The position numbers and the translations under genes are program-made. Shown one piece after another: positions 16,428 to 25,218 of a stretch of DNA of 64,000 bases. The notes under the pieces are model-generated. The model saw only the letters and a list, made by a program, of their open reading frames with translations, was not told the origin of the DNA and made no database searches. This DNA is from WTFY01 sp011523795 (GTDB lineage Bacteria > Pseudomonadota > Gammaproteobacteria > UBA4575). Position 1 is the stretch's first letter; each line of letters opens with the position of its first letter. The stretch is from contig OZ242278.1 of the NCBI GenBank assembly GCA_965207475.1, positions 1,116,001 through 1,180,000 on the forward strand, given 5' to 3'.

Positions 16428-18067
16428 TACCCTTCCGCAGCACGGCCCTTGAGCGCGAACATGCCCCTCGGATATTTCTGTATGAACAAGATTATGAAAA
16501 CCAAAACGAGAATCTTGGCAAACACGGCTCCCGTCACGGGCTCCAAAAACTTGTTTGCGATTCCCAGGATCATAGCTCCAAAGAACGTTCCCCATAGATT
16601 CCCGACACCACCGAACACCACAACCATGAATGAATCCACAATGTAGGCTTGACCAAGGTTCGGGCCCACATTGGTAAGCTGGCTCAAGGCTACGCCTCCT
16701 ATCCCTGCGATTCCCGAACCCAGACCAAACGCAAGTGCATCCACTCTGTCCGTGCGTATCCCCATGGCTTTTGCCATAACCCGATTCTGGGTTACCGCAC
16801 GCAACTGCAGTCCAAATGAAGTTTTTTTCAGAAGCCAGAGCAACCCGAACAACACCAGCAATGCAAACACGACAATGTACATCCTGTTGTACGTGAGTGA
16901 TAAAACTGGATTGAATTCAAATGACCCGCTCATCCATTGCGGAGTCACCACCGAGCGGTTAAGCGGTGAAAATACAGACCGTACTAACTGCTGCAATACC
17001 AAACTCAGACCAAATGTTGCAAGCAATGTTTCCAACGGACGACCATACAGGTAGCGGATGATACCGCGTTCAATTCCAATCCCGGCCAAGCCGGTCACAA
17101 CAAATGCAGCAGGGATCGCAACAAAAAGAGAGTACTCGATTGAGTTCGGCATGAGTTGCTGCACGACAAAAGTCGTATAGGCACCCAGCATCAACATTTC
17201 ACCATGCGCCATGTTGATAACGCCCATTACACCAAACGTTATTGCCAGCCCCACGGCAGCCAACAACAAAACCGATCCCAAGCTCAAACCAAAGAAGATG
17301 TTTTCAACCTGCTTGTAAACCCCGGCTTTCAACTCGATTGTCTGCAATGAGGAGTTCACGGCCTGCAACAACGGACTGTCTGCGCCAGTTCTGTCGAATT
17401 GTGTTGTTCTCAGTTGTTCAAGAACAGTCCGCGCCTCAGGATACAGTGACCCGGACAATGTATTGACCGCAGCAAGCTGTATTTCGGGGATTTCTGAGCG
17501 GGCATCAAATACTGCAATGCAGATCCGCATCAACTCCTTCACATCCTGATCCTTTTCCTGGGTTATTGCATCGCGCAGCAGTTTTACGGCTGAAGGATTC
17601 AGGGTCTTGAGAATATTTCGTACCGAAGTCAGGCGTGTGCTTTTATCTTCGCTGAATATCGTAAGTGTGGCCAGCTTCTCGTTCAGGAGTCCTCTTAGCT
17701 TGTTGTTTATGACAACCTTTTTATAGCGCTTTCTGAGTTCCTTTTTATTTTTCGTTTCAATCAGTTTCCCTGTCAACAGATCGAAAATCTCATACTCCTT
17801 GGTTGTTGTTGCAGACACTAAAATCATGCTTTGGTTTTTTTTATGAAAATAGAGATTGCCATCCAGAAGGCTGCTCAAAATCCGAATGGAATGCGGATTT
17901 CTAGATGCTGCAATATCACGGATTGCTGCAGCTTTATCGCTGAAACTTTTAGAGACAAGCAGCCCGAAGCTACTCTGCAGGGAGTCGTCGAGACCTGCAT
18001 CGTCTGCTGCATGCAGGCCATGCAAGATGATTGAAGCGAATACAACAAGTACCAGTATGCGTTTCAT
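16427..18067 (-). CDS. urtB: Urea ABC transporter permease UrtB
   Basis: LivH-type permease of 546 residues. As usual for UrtB it has a signal peptide and a periplasmic helical N-terminal extension (residues about 20-250, HEAT-like) before the membrane domain, which begins near FFGLSLGSVLLLAAVGLAITFGV. Membrane motifs include GVINMAHGEMLMLGAY and MAKAMGIRT. Two hairpins separate it from urtA, and no good Shine-Dalgarno site is free before the ATG. Confidence 0.95.
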   Translation of the reverse strand: MKRILVLVVFASIILHGLHAADDAGLDDSLQSSFGLLVSKSFSDKAAAIRDIAASRNPHSIRILSSLLDGNLYFHKKNQSMILVSATTTKEYEIFDLLTGKLIETKNKKELRKRYKKVVINNKLRGLLNEKLATLTIFSEDKSTRLTSVRNILKTLNPSAVKLLRDAITQEKDQDVKELMRICIAVFDARSEIPEIQLAAVNTLSGSLYPEARTVLEQLRTTQFDRTGADSPLLQAVNSSLQTIELKAGVYKQVENIFFGLSLGSVLLLAAVGLAITFGVMGVINMAHGEMLMLGAYTTFVVQQLMPNSIEYSLFVAIPAAFVVTGLAGIGIERGIIRYLYGRPLETLLATFGLSLVLQQLVRSVFSPLNRSVVTPQWMSGSFEFNPVLSLTYNRMYIVVFALLVLFGLLWLLKKTSFGLQLRAVTQNRVMAKAMGIRTDRVDALAFGLGSGIAGIGGVALSQLTNVGPNLGQAYIVDSFMVVVFGGVGNLWGTFFGAMILGIANKFLEPVTGAVFAKILVLVFIILFIQKYPRGMFALKGRAAEG

Positions 18068-18071
18068 GGTC

Positions 18072-18128
18072 TCAACATTTTCAAAAATGTTGAAGGCTAG
18101 CTACCCTTCATCTCCAAGGTAGCCAGCC
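18072..18128 (-). terminator. Two tandem hairpins between urtA and urtB
   Basis: A 10-base inverted repeat TCAACATTTT/AAAATGTTGA occupies 18072-18093, ending five bases before the urtB start codon. A second stem of 11 pairs with one mismatch (GGCTAGCTACC/GGTAGCCAGCC) spans 18095-18128. Together they may attenuate transcription or protect the urtA message 3' end, so that the binding protein outnumbers the permease. Neither is followed by a good T-tract on the minus strand. Confidence 0.55.
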
Positions 18129-18174
18129 TCAGGTATAAATTGGTTATGAACACATTTCGGAAACGGCTACGTGT

Positions 18175-19461
18175 TCAATAATTCTGCCCGGAACACTCTT
18201 TGGTTTCTGTATTGAAGTTTCCGCAATTCACTGGAGCCGTCCAGTTGGCAACGATTTTGCTGCTTTCGGGCAACCAGTCAGTCCAGGCATCACCTTTGAC
18301 CACATCATCCGTGGACCAGACGATCTCAAACTGGCCATCATCCTGAACTTCACCGATCAGTACCGGCTTGGACAAATGATGATTGGTATTCATCACTGCC
18401 ACACCACCTGTCAGATTGGGCACTTCAAGTCCGTACATTGCAAGTCGGACTGCATCCACGTCAGTTGTTCCGGCTTTTTCAACAGCCGCTGCCCACATCT
18501 TAAATCCAATGTAGGTGGCTTCCATCGGATCATTGGTTACCCGGTCTTCATTCCTGATAAAGGCATGCCATGCTTCAATAAACTTGTCATTTTCTTCGGA
18601 TTCTGCACTCATGAAATAATTCCATGCAGCCAGATGGCCTACCAGAGGGCCTGTATCAATTCCCGATAATTCCTCTTCGCCCACCGAGAATGCCACAACA
18701 GGAATATCCTCAGCCGACAATCCCTGGTTTCCAAGTTCTTTGTAAAATGGGACATTGGCATCGCCATTGATGGTTGAGACTACAGCTGTTTTCTTTCCTG
18801 CTGACCCAAACACCTTGATATCTGAAACAATGGTTTGCCAGTCAGAATGTCCAAACGGTGTGTAGTTGATCATGATATCCTCATCAGCTACACCTTTTTG
18901 CTTGAGGTAAGCTTCGAGAATCTTGTTTGTGGTTCGAGGGTATACATAGTCCGTACCAGCCAGTACCCATCGTTCTGCACCCACATCATTCATAAGATAA
19001 TCAACTGCTGGAATCGCCTGTTGATTGGGCGCAGCACCGGTATAAAACACATTTTTGGAGGATTCCTCACCCTCGTATTGAACAGGGTAGAAAAGCAAGC
19101 CGTTCAACTCCTCAACCACCGGTAATACTGATTTGCGCGACACCGACGTCCAGCAGCCAAAAATCACATCTACGTCATGTACTTCAATCAGTTCTCTCAT
19201 TTTTTCGGCAAACAGTGGCCAGTTTGATGCCGGGTCGACCACGACTGCTTCCAGCTCTTTTCCAAGCAAACCTCCCGCCTTGTTTTGCTCTTCGACCATC
19301 ATCAGGACAGTGTCCTTAAGCGTGGTTTCACTAATTGCCATGGTCCCTGAAAGAGAGTGCAAAACACCAACTTTTATCTTGTCAGCGGAATTTACCGGTT
19401 GTAGTAACAGCATGCCCAACAAGGCACAGATGCCATGTATTCCCCACTTTTTAAACTTCAT
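18175..19461 (-). CDS. urtA: Urea ABC transporter substrate-binding protein UrtA
   Basis: Periplasmic urea-binding protein of 428 residues with a signal peptide (about residues 1-25, cleaved after VNSA). Mature start DKIKVGVLHSLSGTMAISET and later FYPVQYEGEESS, NVFYTGAAPNQQ and NGDANVPFYKEL are typical of UrtA within the amide/Leu-binding family. It is the first gene of the array. A sigma-54-like promoter lies about 115 bp upstream. Confidence 0.97.
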   Translation of the reverse strand: MKFKKWGIHGICALLGMLLLQPVNSADKIKVGVLHSLSGTMAISETTLKDTVLMMVEEQNKAGGLLGKELEAVVVDPASNWPLFAEKMRELIEVHDVDVIFGCWTSVSRKSVLPVVEELNGLLFYPVQYEGEESSKNVFYTGAAPNQQAIPAVDYLMNDVGAERWVLAGTDYVYPRTTNKILEAYLKQKGVADEDIMINYTPFGHSDWQTIVSDIKVFGSAGKKTAVVSTINGDANVPFYKELGNQGLSAEDIPVVAFSVGEEELSGIDTGPLVGHLAAWNYFMSAESEENDKFIEAWHAFIRNEDRVTNDPMEATYIGFKMWAAAVEKAGTTDVDAVRLAMYGLEVPNLTGGVAVMNTNHHLSKPVLIGEVQDDGQFEIVWSTDDVVKGDAWTDWLPESSKIVANWTAPVNCGNFNTETKECSGQNY

Positions 19462-19575
19462 TTCAATAACTCCTGAAATTTCATTTCTGTAGTCATTTGC
19501 TATCTACTGACACATTCTTCTGATATGGAAACAATCAAAACAGATCCACCAGAATGTGTAGTCTCCCTAATGCTA

Positions 19576-19592
19576 TGCACTAAACATGCCAC
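19576..19592 (-). promoter_or_regulatory. Sigma-54-like promoter of urtA
   Basis: On the minus strand the element reads TGGCATGTTTAGTGCA, with the GG and GC doublets and the ten-base spacing of -24/-12 promoters. It differs from the cynS element by GTGC in place of TTGC. The predicted start near 19566 leaves a leader of about 105 bases. Confidence 0.6.
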
Positions 19593-19686
19593 CAATAGTG
19601 CTAACTTAAGATTATGAATGAAATCAACAGGATAAATTAGCATTGCATGACTTGCGGGGTTAGGTGATACCTGATAGCAGCTGGCG

Positions 19687-19703
19687 CGCACTACTATCAT
19701 GCA
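19687..19703 (-). promoter_or_regulatory. NtrC-like site upstream of urtA
   Basis: The plus strand reads CGCACTACTATCATGCA, two mismatches from TGCAC-N7-GTGCA. It lies about 120-135 bp upstream of the predicted sigma-54 start. A further palindrome, CACCTG-AAA-CAGGTG, follows at 19710-19724. Confidence 0.45.
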
Positions 19704-19726
19704 TGCATGCACCTGAAACAGGTGTT

Positions 19727-20190
19727 TTCAAATGTGGGCTGTCCGGCTGGCCATATCTGACTAACCGTAGCCAGGCCAAGACAAGCCGGCCTCTTGCCGA
19801 GGATTTGCTGCAAGTCGTCTTACCTGTCTCCTGACAGCCAGCTGCCTAATCGGTACACGTAGGAAAAAGATGCTTGACCCATCGGATTTGCACGGTCATA
19901 GCACTGACACAAGTTTTTTCCGATGGATGTTGAGAAGCTGGATACACCATGCACTCACAGCTGGAGAAAATCTCGCTGCAGCTGCGATTCACCGTATGCC
20001 ACAGCAGAACCAGGCTAGACAGACTTAATCGATTGGCACACGAAACTCCAGCCCATTCTCCGATGCCGCCTTGATCCTCTCGACTGCTACCCATGTGGGA
20101 TGGTGTAGATCCGGAGAAGGATAGCCTTGCCACCGTGGCACCGGCACGCGCATTGAAGGGCTGTACAAAACAGCGACGTGCTGCCCTAAT
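19727..20190. other. Stretch between urtA promoter and amine-oxidase relic, no intact gene
   Basis: No complete gene is convincing. One minus-strand frame that overlaps the end of the amine-oxidase relic and stops at 20035 reads VPRWQGYPSPDLHHPTW and ends ENGLEFRVPID, with protein-like composition over about 55 codons. It may be the C-terminal remnant of another degraded gene, but I cannot name it. Confidence 0.35.
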
Positions 20191-20922
20191 TCACACCTTC
20201 CTGAAGCGCCAGCCGTACATCATACGCCCATAAAAGTTGAACCACTTCCTTGCCTCAGGATCCTGAAATGGATAGTCGGCTCCAAGCTGCTTCGCCGTGA
20301 CCAGTCCAGTCACGAAACATGTCTCCTGACTGTTGATGAGGGTATGGGCACCACAGTACCATGCTCGCCTCCTGCCCTGAACGAAGCGAAAAATATGGAT
20401 AAGCAGAGCCACGTGGCGCACGTCATGCACGATGTGCTGAAACCACCACCTTTTGATGATCTTACCTTCGTCGATACGACTGATTGGATTGTAGGTCACC
20501 AGGCATGGCTTATCCGACCGGTTTGCCCAAGGCTGCTGGTTGTGCATGATGCAGGTAATTTCGTAGTTGTCAGGCCTGACACCATACTGCTCGATGTGGT
20601 TGCTGCGGGTGGCGAGTGGTTCCACAGCATTGTTAGGGAGAATCGAGGCATCCGAATGTACGACAGTATGGTTGTGCAGTTCACTCTCGTAACGAATCGA
20701 AGAGAGGATCCATCTCTCCAGAAAGGTCAGCTTGTCCAAGATCATCAGCGCCTGATTCGCGTTACAAGCAAAAACCACATCGTCAAACGTCTCTTTCTTT
20801 CCGTTTTCGTCCTTTACGACGACATCGGATGAACGTCGGTAGACTTTTTGAATTGGTCGGACAAGATATATCTTGTCCTGAAAATCAGCCGACAATTTTT
20901 CATAGATTCGTCGAGTACCCTA
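20191..20922 (-). pseudogene. Truncated FAD-dependent amine oxidase/desaturase-like gene
   Basis: About 240 codons encode only the C-terminal half of an NAD(P)/FAD-binding amine-oxidase-like protein, from GTRRIYEKL (the usual G-G-x-R-x-Y element) through FDDVVFACNANQAL and CLVTYNPISRI to the end WFNFYGRMMYGWRF. The N-terminal Rossmann dinucleotide motif is missing. The frame is closed by TAG just upstream of the first recognisable residues. This family often sits beside DUF1365, cyclopropane-fatty-acid synthase and DUF1295 genes; a DUF1295-like gene lies upstream here. The gene is probably dead. Confidence 0.8.
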
Positions 20923-21009
20923 GTCCCATGTTTGCATCGGTGTGGCAGATTCAATATCGAAAAACTCCAGATATCGGGAAAACAGGGATGCAGGCATGTC
21001 AAATACGTT

Positions 21010-21170
21010 CGTGTCATCTGGACGGTCTGCGTGGACACTTGCATCGTTGGTACTGTCAGTACCCGTCCCCGCTCCGCCTGTATCTCGACCTCGGGACCAG
21101 TCGCCACGATCAGCACGGCCAGCGCGACTCCACCAAATACTACACCAATGGCATATATTTTTTGCCGCAT
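21010..21170 (-). pseudogene. N-terminal fragment of an RND efflux periplasmic adaptor
   Basis: The first 50 or so codons read MRQKIYAIGVVFGGVALAVL, then an EVEIQAERGRVLTVPTMQV segment. This is the membrane anchor and beginning of an HlyD/RND membrane-fusion protein. After about residue 53 the similarity is lost where the sequence runs into the amine-oxidase relic in another frame. A deletion joining two unrelated genes is the simplest reading. Confidence 0.55.
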
Positions 21171-21270
21171 TAAACGTCGCTCACAAAGACCCTGAAGTTT
21201 CCTTGAAGCCCGCGTAGTACAACACCGGCTATGACAATCGGTAACACACGAACTCCTCAGGTATCACCCG

Positions 21271-22008
21271 TCAGAAAACTCCTGGAATCACTGCCTTTCG
21301 TTCGGTCGGATAATCTTCGAACGTTTCCCGGTACCATCGGTGGTGGCTGTAGGCCCGCGGGACCAGGTTGGCGGCGGTGAACACAAAGAAAGCAAGTCCG
21401 CCCAGCGACCAGGTCGCTAGTGCCCAGCCGGCCCATTCCAGAATTTCTCCCAGGTAGTTCGGGCAAGAGACAAGACGAAATCCTCCACCTTTGGGAATTG
21501 AGTAGCCATTACTGCCCGATTTCCGCAAGCGCAGGAGGATCGTGTCGGAATGCAGGTTCAAGACCATTCCAAAAAGGAAAATTCCCAGGCCAGCCAGGAA
21601 GCGGGGGTCACCCAGCCACGAAATGTCGTAAGTTCCGAACTCCGACACGACTCGTGCATTGATGTAGGCGTTGATTACATTGAAGAAGAAACCTGAAGCG
21701 GCAACGGTGACCGGCAACCTTTTGCCTTTTGTCTGTGTCCGGAACGGATAGATCAGCGTCCGGTGCAGATAATGGACCTGCCACATCACGAGGAATAACA
21801 GGGGCACAACCTCCCAAGCGGACTTTCCGCAGAAATACACGTAAAGGAAGACAGCCACGGTCGGTATTTCCATGACAATCCAGCCCGTCCGGTTGGAAAA
21901 GGACAGCCCCCAGCCCTCGCCCGCGTAGTGGCGCCCGTAGGGCGCGGCCCTGCGGAGCAAGTACAGGAACGTCACGGCGGCTATCGCGAGGACAGCCCAC
22001 ACCAGCAT
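21271..22008 (-). CDS. Steroid 5-alpha-reductase-like membrane enzyme (DUF1295-type)
   Basis: A 245-residue membrane protein with about six hydrophobic segments. The C-terminal half holds the SRD5A/DUF1295 signature: HSDTILLRLRK, YSIPKGGGFRLVSCPNYLGE, EWAGWALATWS and HHRWYRETFEDYPTERKAVIPGVF-type end. In eukaryotic SRD5A these residues bind NADPH and the enone substrate. The enzyme probably reduces a carbon-carbon double bond of a steroid- or terpenoid-like lipid (inference). It follows the 3-beta-HSD-like gene by 20 bases in the same operon. Confidence 0.88.
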   Translation of the reverse strand: MLVWAVLAIAAVTFLYLLRRAAPYGRHYAGEGWGLSFSNRTGWIVMEIPTVAVFLYVYFCGKSAWEVVPLLFLVMWQVHYLHRTLIYPFRTQTKGKRLPVTVAASGFFFNVINAYINARVVSEFGTYDISWLGDPRFLAGLGIFLFGMVLNLHSDTILLRLRKSGSNGYSIPKGGGFRLVSCPNYLGEILEWAGWALATWSLGGLAFFVFTAANLVPRAYSHHRWYRETFEDYPTERKAVIPGVF

Positions 22009-22028
22009 CCCGTGCAGTCGCTCTTCAG

Positions 22029-23078
22029 TTATTTCACACTTCCCAGCATGCCGTGCTCGTCAAACCATAGATACGTGTCCTTGACCGATTCTGCGAGATC
22101 GCGCGGGTAGAACCCAAGTTCCGCCTGCCCCTTGGCGCTGGATATCCGCCGATTGCCATGGGCCATGACGCGGACGGCCGTCGGCGTGTAGAGCGGTCTG
22201 CGTCCACGACACTGATCCAGGACAACCTGGCAGGGCGCCCATAATCGGGCGACGAATAACGGGAATTCGAGACGAGGGACGGCTACACCGGTCACCTGCA
22301 GGGAAAGATGCGCCAGTTCGCGCACGGTATGCCAGTGTCCAGAGATAAGGTAGTTTTCACCACATCTCGCTTGTGTCTCAGCGGACATCGTTGCGGCCAC
22401 GACATCGCGCACATCGACCCAGTCGTAGCCACCTGCGATCAGTGCGGGAATTCGCCTGCGGTGGAGGTCGAGAAGGACCTGTCCCATGGGCGACGGCCCG
22501 CCGTCATAGGGACCGATCACGCTGGTAGGATTCAGGATCACGGCGTCGAGGCCTCGGTCTATGCCGCGACGGACTTCCACTTCACCGGCAGCTTTCGAAC
22601 GATCGTACGAATCGTGGTGCGGGCGATCCGCAGAACGGCGGCTCTCATCGAGAACTTCGTCCAACGGGTGTTGATCGTAGGCGTGGATCGAGGAAATGTG
22701 AACCAGGCGCCGCACGCCACATGCGAGGGCCGCCTCCACGACGTTACGCGTGCCCACGACATTCGTGAGATGGAATTCCTGCGCCCTGACGGCATCGATC
22801 GAGACCAGCGCGGCCAGATGGAACACGGTCTTGGCACCCGTGAAGGCGGCGATCAGCGATTCCCTGTCCAGAATGTCGCCATTGACCCATTCGATGTCGA
22901 GATCCGCCGCCGTTCCTCGACGCTTTCGATAGATCGCACGCACCTGACGGGGTCCATACCGGTCGGCCAGGGCTCGCGCCAGTACCCCCCCGATCTGCCC
23001 GCTCGCCCCTGTGATCACCCGTACGGAGTGAGTTTGCCCGCCGCCAGATGATTTCATTGCGAAAGGCTCAATTCGCAA
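22029..23078 (-). CDS. NAD-dependent epimerase/dehydratase, 3-beta-HSD/DFR-like
   Basis: Extended short-chain dehydrogenase of about 342-349 residues. The dinucleotide motif is TGASGQIGG, the active-site Ser lies in HISSIHAYD, and the catalytic YxxxK reads YDRSK. NPTSVIGPYDGG and VDVRDVV are typical of dihydroflavonol reductase and 3-beta-hydroxysteroid dehydrogenase. It sits between the GPP34-P450 and 5-alpha-reductase genes. Oxidation or reduction of a hydroxy/keto group on the same lipid is a reasonable inference. The start may be 23078 or the ATG at 23057. By eye the base composition is richer in G+C than the flanks. Confidence 0.88.
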   Translation of the reverse strand: MRIEPFAMKSSGGGQTHSVRVITGASGQIGGVLARALADRYGPRQVRAIYRKRRGTAADLDIEWVNGDILDRESLIAAFTGAKTVFHLAALVSIDAVRAQEFHLTNVVGTRNVVEAALACGVRRLVHISSIHAYDQHPLDEVLDESRRSADRPHHDSYDRSKAAGEVEVRRGIDRGLDAVILNPTSVIGPYDGGPSPMGQVLLDLHRRRIPALIAGGYDWVDVRDVVAATMSAETQARCGENYLISGHWHTVRELAHLSLQVTGVAVPRLEFPLFVARLWAPCQVVLDQCRGRRPLYTPTAVRVMAHGNRRISSAKGQAELGFYPRDLAESVKDTYLWFDEHGMLGSVK

Positions 23079-23120
23079 ATCGTGGACCGGCCAAGTGCCG
23101 GAAGAGCGGGCATAACGAAC

Positions 23121-25169
23121 TCAGACTCGAATTTCGTGCCGCTGCTCAGCGAGCTTGAACTGAAGTTTGTTGCTGGGCGACTGTGAGGGCAACGGATCCA
23201 TCGGCAACCGCTTGTAAGGGCGCGTCAGCTCGATCTTGAAGTAATGCGTGAGCATGAGCAGGTTGATCACCATGTGCAAGTCCGCCCAGCGGCGCCCGAG
23301 ACATGAGTGCGTGCCCAGTCCGTAGGGCGCGTAGCCGAGGCCAAGGTGCTCGTTTCGCGGGGGCACGTAGCGGTCAATGTCGAACGTCCACGGATCGGGA
23401 AACGCCTCTTCTGAGTAGTGCGTGGCCGTCTGCGCAATCACGAGCTGTGCTCCGACCGGTAATTCGAAACCCTCCACCACGCAGGTATTCATCACCGTGC
23501 GCATCGACATGGATACGATCGGCGACATCCGCAGAGTCTCCATCAGCACTCGGTGGGTCACGTCGATCCGGTCTGGACTGAAGTCTTCCTCGCTGGGATC
23601 GCCCCCGGCCCACAACGCGTCCGCTTCGGCCGTGACTCGCTCGTACAACTGGGGATTCTGCATCAACCAGTAGAGGGCGAAGCCAATCTGATCGCCCATG
23701 TACATAGCGGTCATCAAGATCGCCCCTAGCGGCAGCGGCAGGTCCGATTCAGGCAGGAATTGGGGATCAGACGCGTGCAGGGCCAGATACGCGTCCACCA
23801 CGTCCTCATGCACCCCAGCCCGCTGCGCGGCCGTATGCACTCTTTGCATACGGTCTACGATCTGTTGCGTGGCCTTCGCACGGCGGCGCATCGACGGGGT
23901 CTTGAGCATGAAACGCGGCAGCATCTTGATGATGCCTACATTGAGCACCCGTACCTTGTATTCGAGTGCGTCGGCAATCTCGGCTTGGGTGTCAATGTCG
24001 GCCAGGAGCGGCGATGTCTGCGCATTCACAAATGGTCGCAGCATCACCTGCACCGGCATCGTGGTGCCGACGTCCCAACTCGCCATGTGCGTGCGGGCCA
24101 AGTCATAGACCTTGTCCAGACGCTTGGTCAAAGTCTTGCGAGAGTAGGCGGTATGCAACGACTTGCGAAAGCGAAAGTGATCGGCACCGTCAATCGAGTG
24201 CATTGAGCGCGACACGCCATACGCCTTGTCGACGCCCTCGAAGTACTCCTTCGACCGCAAGAACACCCGTCCCATGCGATTGGCCCATTCATTCGTCTTC
24301 AACCCTGCCAGGAAAATAATGTTCTGGCGGAACGGGAGCCGAAGTTCGAACACTGGGCCGTACTTATCGGCTAAAATGGCGAACCCTGCCGGTAGCCTGC
24401 CCTCTCGCAGCTCGCGGTTGAACACTAGATCACGCAGGGACACGGTTGGTATCGGCTTGGTCAGCGAGGGCCGGCGAAGCGAGGGCGCGAGGATGCTCTG
24501 GCTCACTGCTGCCACAATCGCTTGACCGATCAGGTCCATCTGGCTGACAAGCTGAATCCGTTCTTCCACCTCCTCGTCAATCTGATACATCAGATGGAAC
24601 ACGCGACAGGCGTTGACAAGGCCGATGATAATCACGTCGCGCGGACCCGGAATCTCGTCCGTGAAGATGATCCTAGACAGCTGGGCCTTTATGAGCTCGC
24701 CCGCTACTTGGTCTTCTTCTAGCGGTGTTCCATTCTGCCGCTGGCCCCTGGCGAAGGTATAGAAACCGCCCGGGTGGACGTTGAGAATCTGTTGCTGAAC
24801 AAGCCCGTCCAGCGCTTGGGAGACCACCAACTCGGACTGCGAAGCAAGCCGCTCAATCCAGTAGCGGGCATCGTGTGATTCCGTTTCGATTGCGATCTCC
24901 CGCAAGATCGGGTCGAGCAGCGGACGACCGGTGTTGGTCGCATCCACCAGAGTCAGCGACTCCAGATCGGTGTCGATGCGGCCAAGCAGCGCAAGTTCAC
25001 CCAGTGCTGCGCCGATCATTGAGCAGTTCAGGTTCCAGCCGGGTACCTGACGAAAATAACCCCTCTCTTCGTCCAGCAGCGCCAGCAGCAGTTCTTCCGG
25101 CAGACTCAGCGCGGGCACCCCCGGGCTCGTTCCAACTGCTGTTTCGTGAGTTCCCATTGGACCAATCAT
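23121..25169 (-). CDS. GPP34-domain/cytochrome P450 fusion protein
   Basis: A 682-residue fusion. Residues about 18-225 match the GPP34 (GOLPH3) family: LSLPEELLLALLDEERGYF, IGAALGELALLGRID, TGRPLLDPILREI and GPRDVIIIGLVNACRVF. Residues about 240-680 are a cytochrome P450: K-helix ETLR, PERF-like FDIDRYVPP, and heme loop PYGLGTHSCLGRRWA with the cysteine thiolate. The I-helix reads MYMGDQIGFALYW and lacks the acid-threonine pair of ordinary monooxygenases. Eukaryotic GPP34 binds phosphoinositide at Golgi membranes, so the domain could anchor this P450 to membrane lipid (inference). No redoxin gene is adjacent. The start is 25169 or 25157. Confidence 0.88.
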   Translation of the reverse strand: MIGPMGTHETAVGTSPGVPALSLPEELLLALLDEERGYFRQVPGWNLNCSMIGAALGELALLGRIDTDLESLTLVDATNTGRPLLDPILREIAIETESHDARYWIERLASQSELVVSQALDGLVQQQILNVHPGGFYTFARGQRQNGTPLEEDQVAGELIKAQLSRIIFTDEIPGPRDVIIIGLVNACRVFHLMYQIDEEVEERIQLVSQMDLIGQAIVAAVSQSILAPSLRRPSLTKPIPTVSLRDLVFNRELREGRLPAGFAILADKYGPVFELRLPFRQNIIFLAGLKTNEWANRMGRVFLRSKEYFEGVDKAYGVSRSMHSIDGADHFRFRKSLHTAYSRKTLTKRLDKVYDLARTHMASWDVGTTMPVQVMLRPFVNAQTSPLLADIDTQAEIADALEYKVRVLNVGIIKMLPRFMLKTPSMRRRAKATQQIVDRMQRVHTAAQRAGVHEDVVDAYLALHASDPQFLPESDLPLPLGAILMTAMYMGDQIGFALYWLMQNPQLYERVTAEADALWAGGDPSEEDFSPDRIDVTHRVLMETLRMSPIVSMSMRTVMNTCVVEGFELPVGAQLVIAQTATHYSEEAFPDPWTFDIDRYVPPRNEHLGLGYAPYGLGTHSCLGRRWADLHMVINLLMLTHYFKIELTRPYKRLPMDPLPSQSPSNKLQFKLAEQRHEIRV

Positions 25170-25218
25170 CCTCTCCCTCGCAAGATTTCTTGGATGCTGG
25201 ACTAAGAATTATAGGCTA

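Noticed and set aside
19846..20133. Minus-strand frame of 95 codons in the gap before urtA
   Set aside because: Low-complexity Ser/Cys-rich translation without ribosome site; an overlapping frame looks more protein-like.
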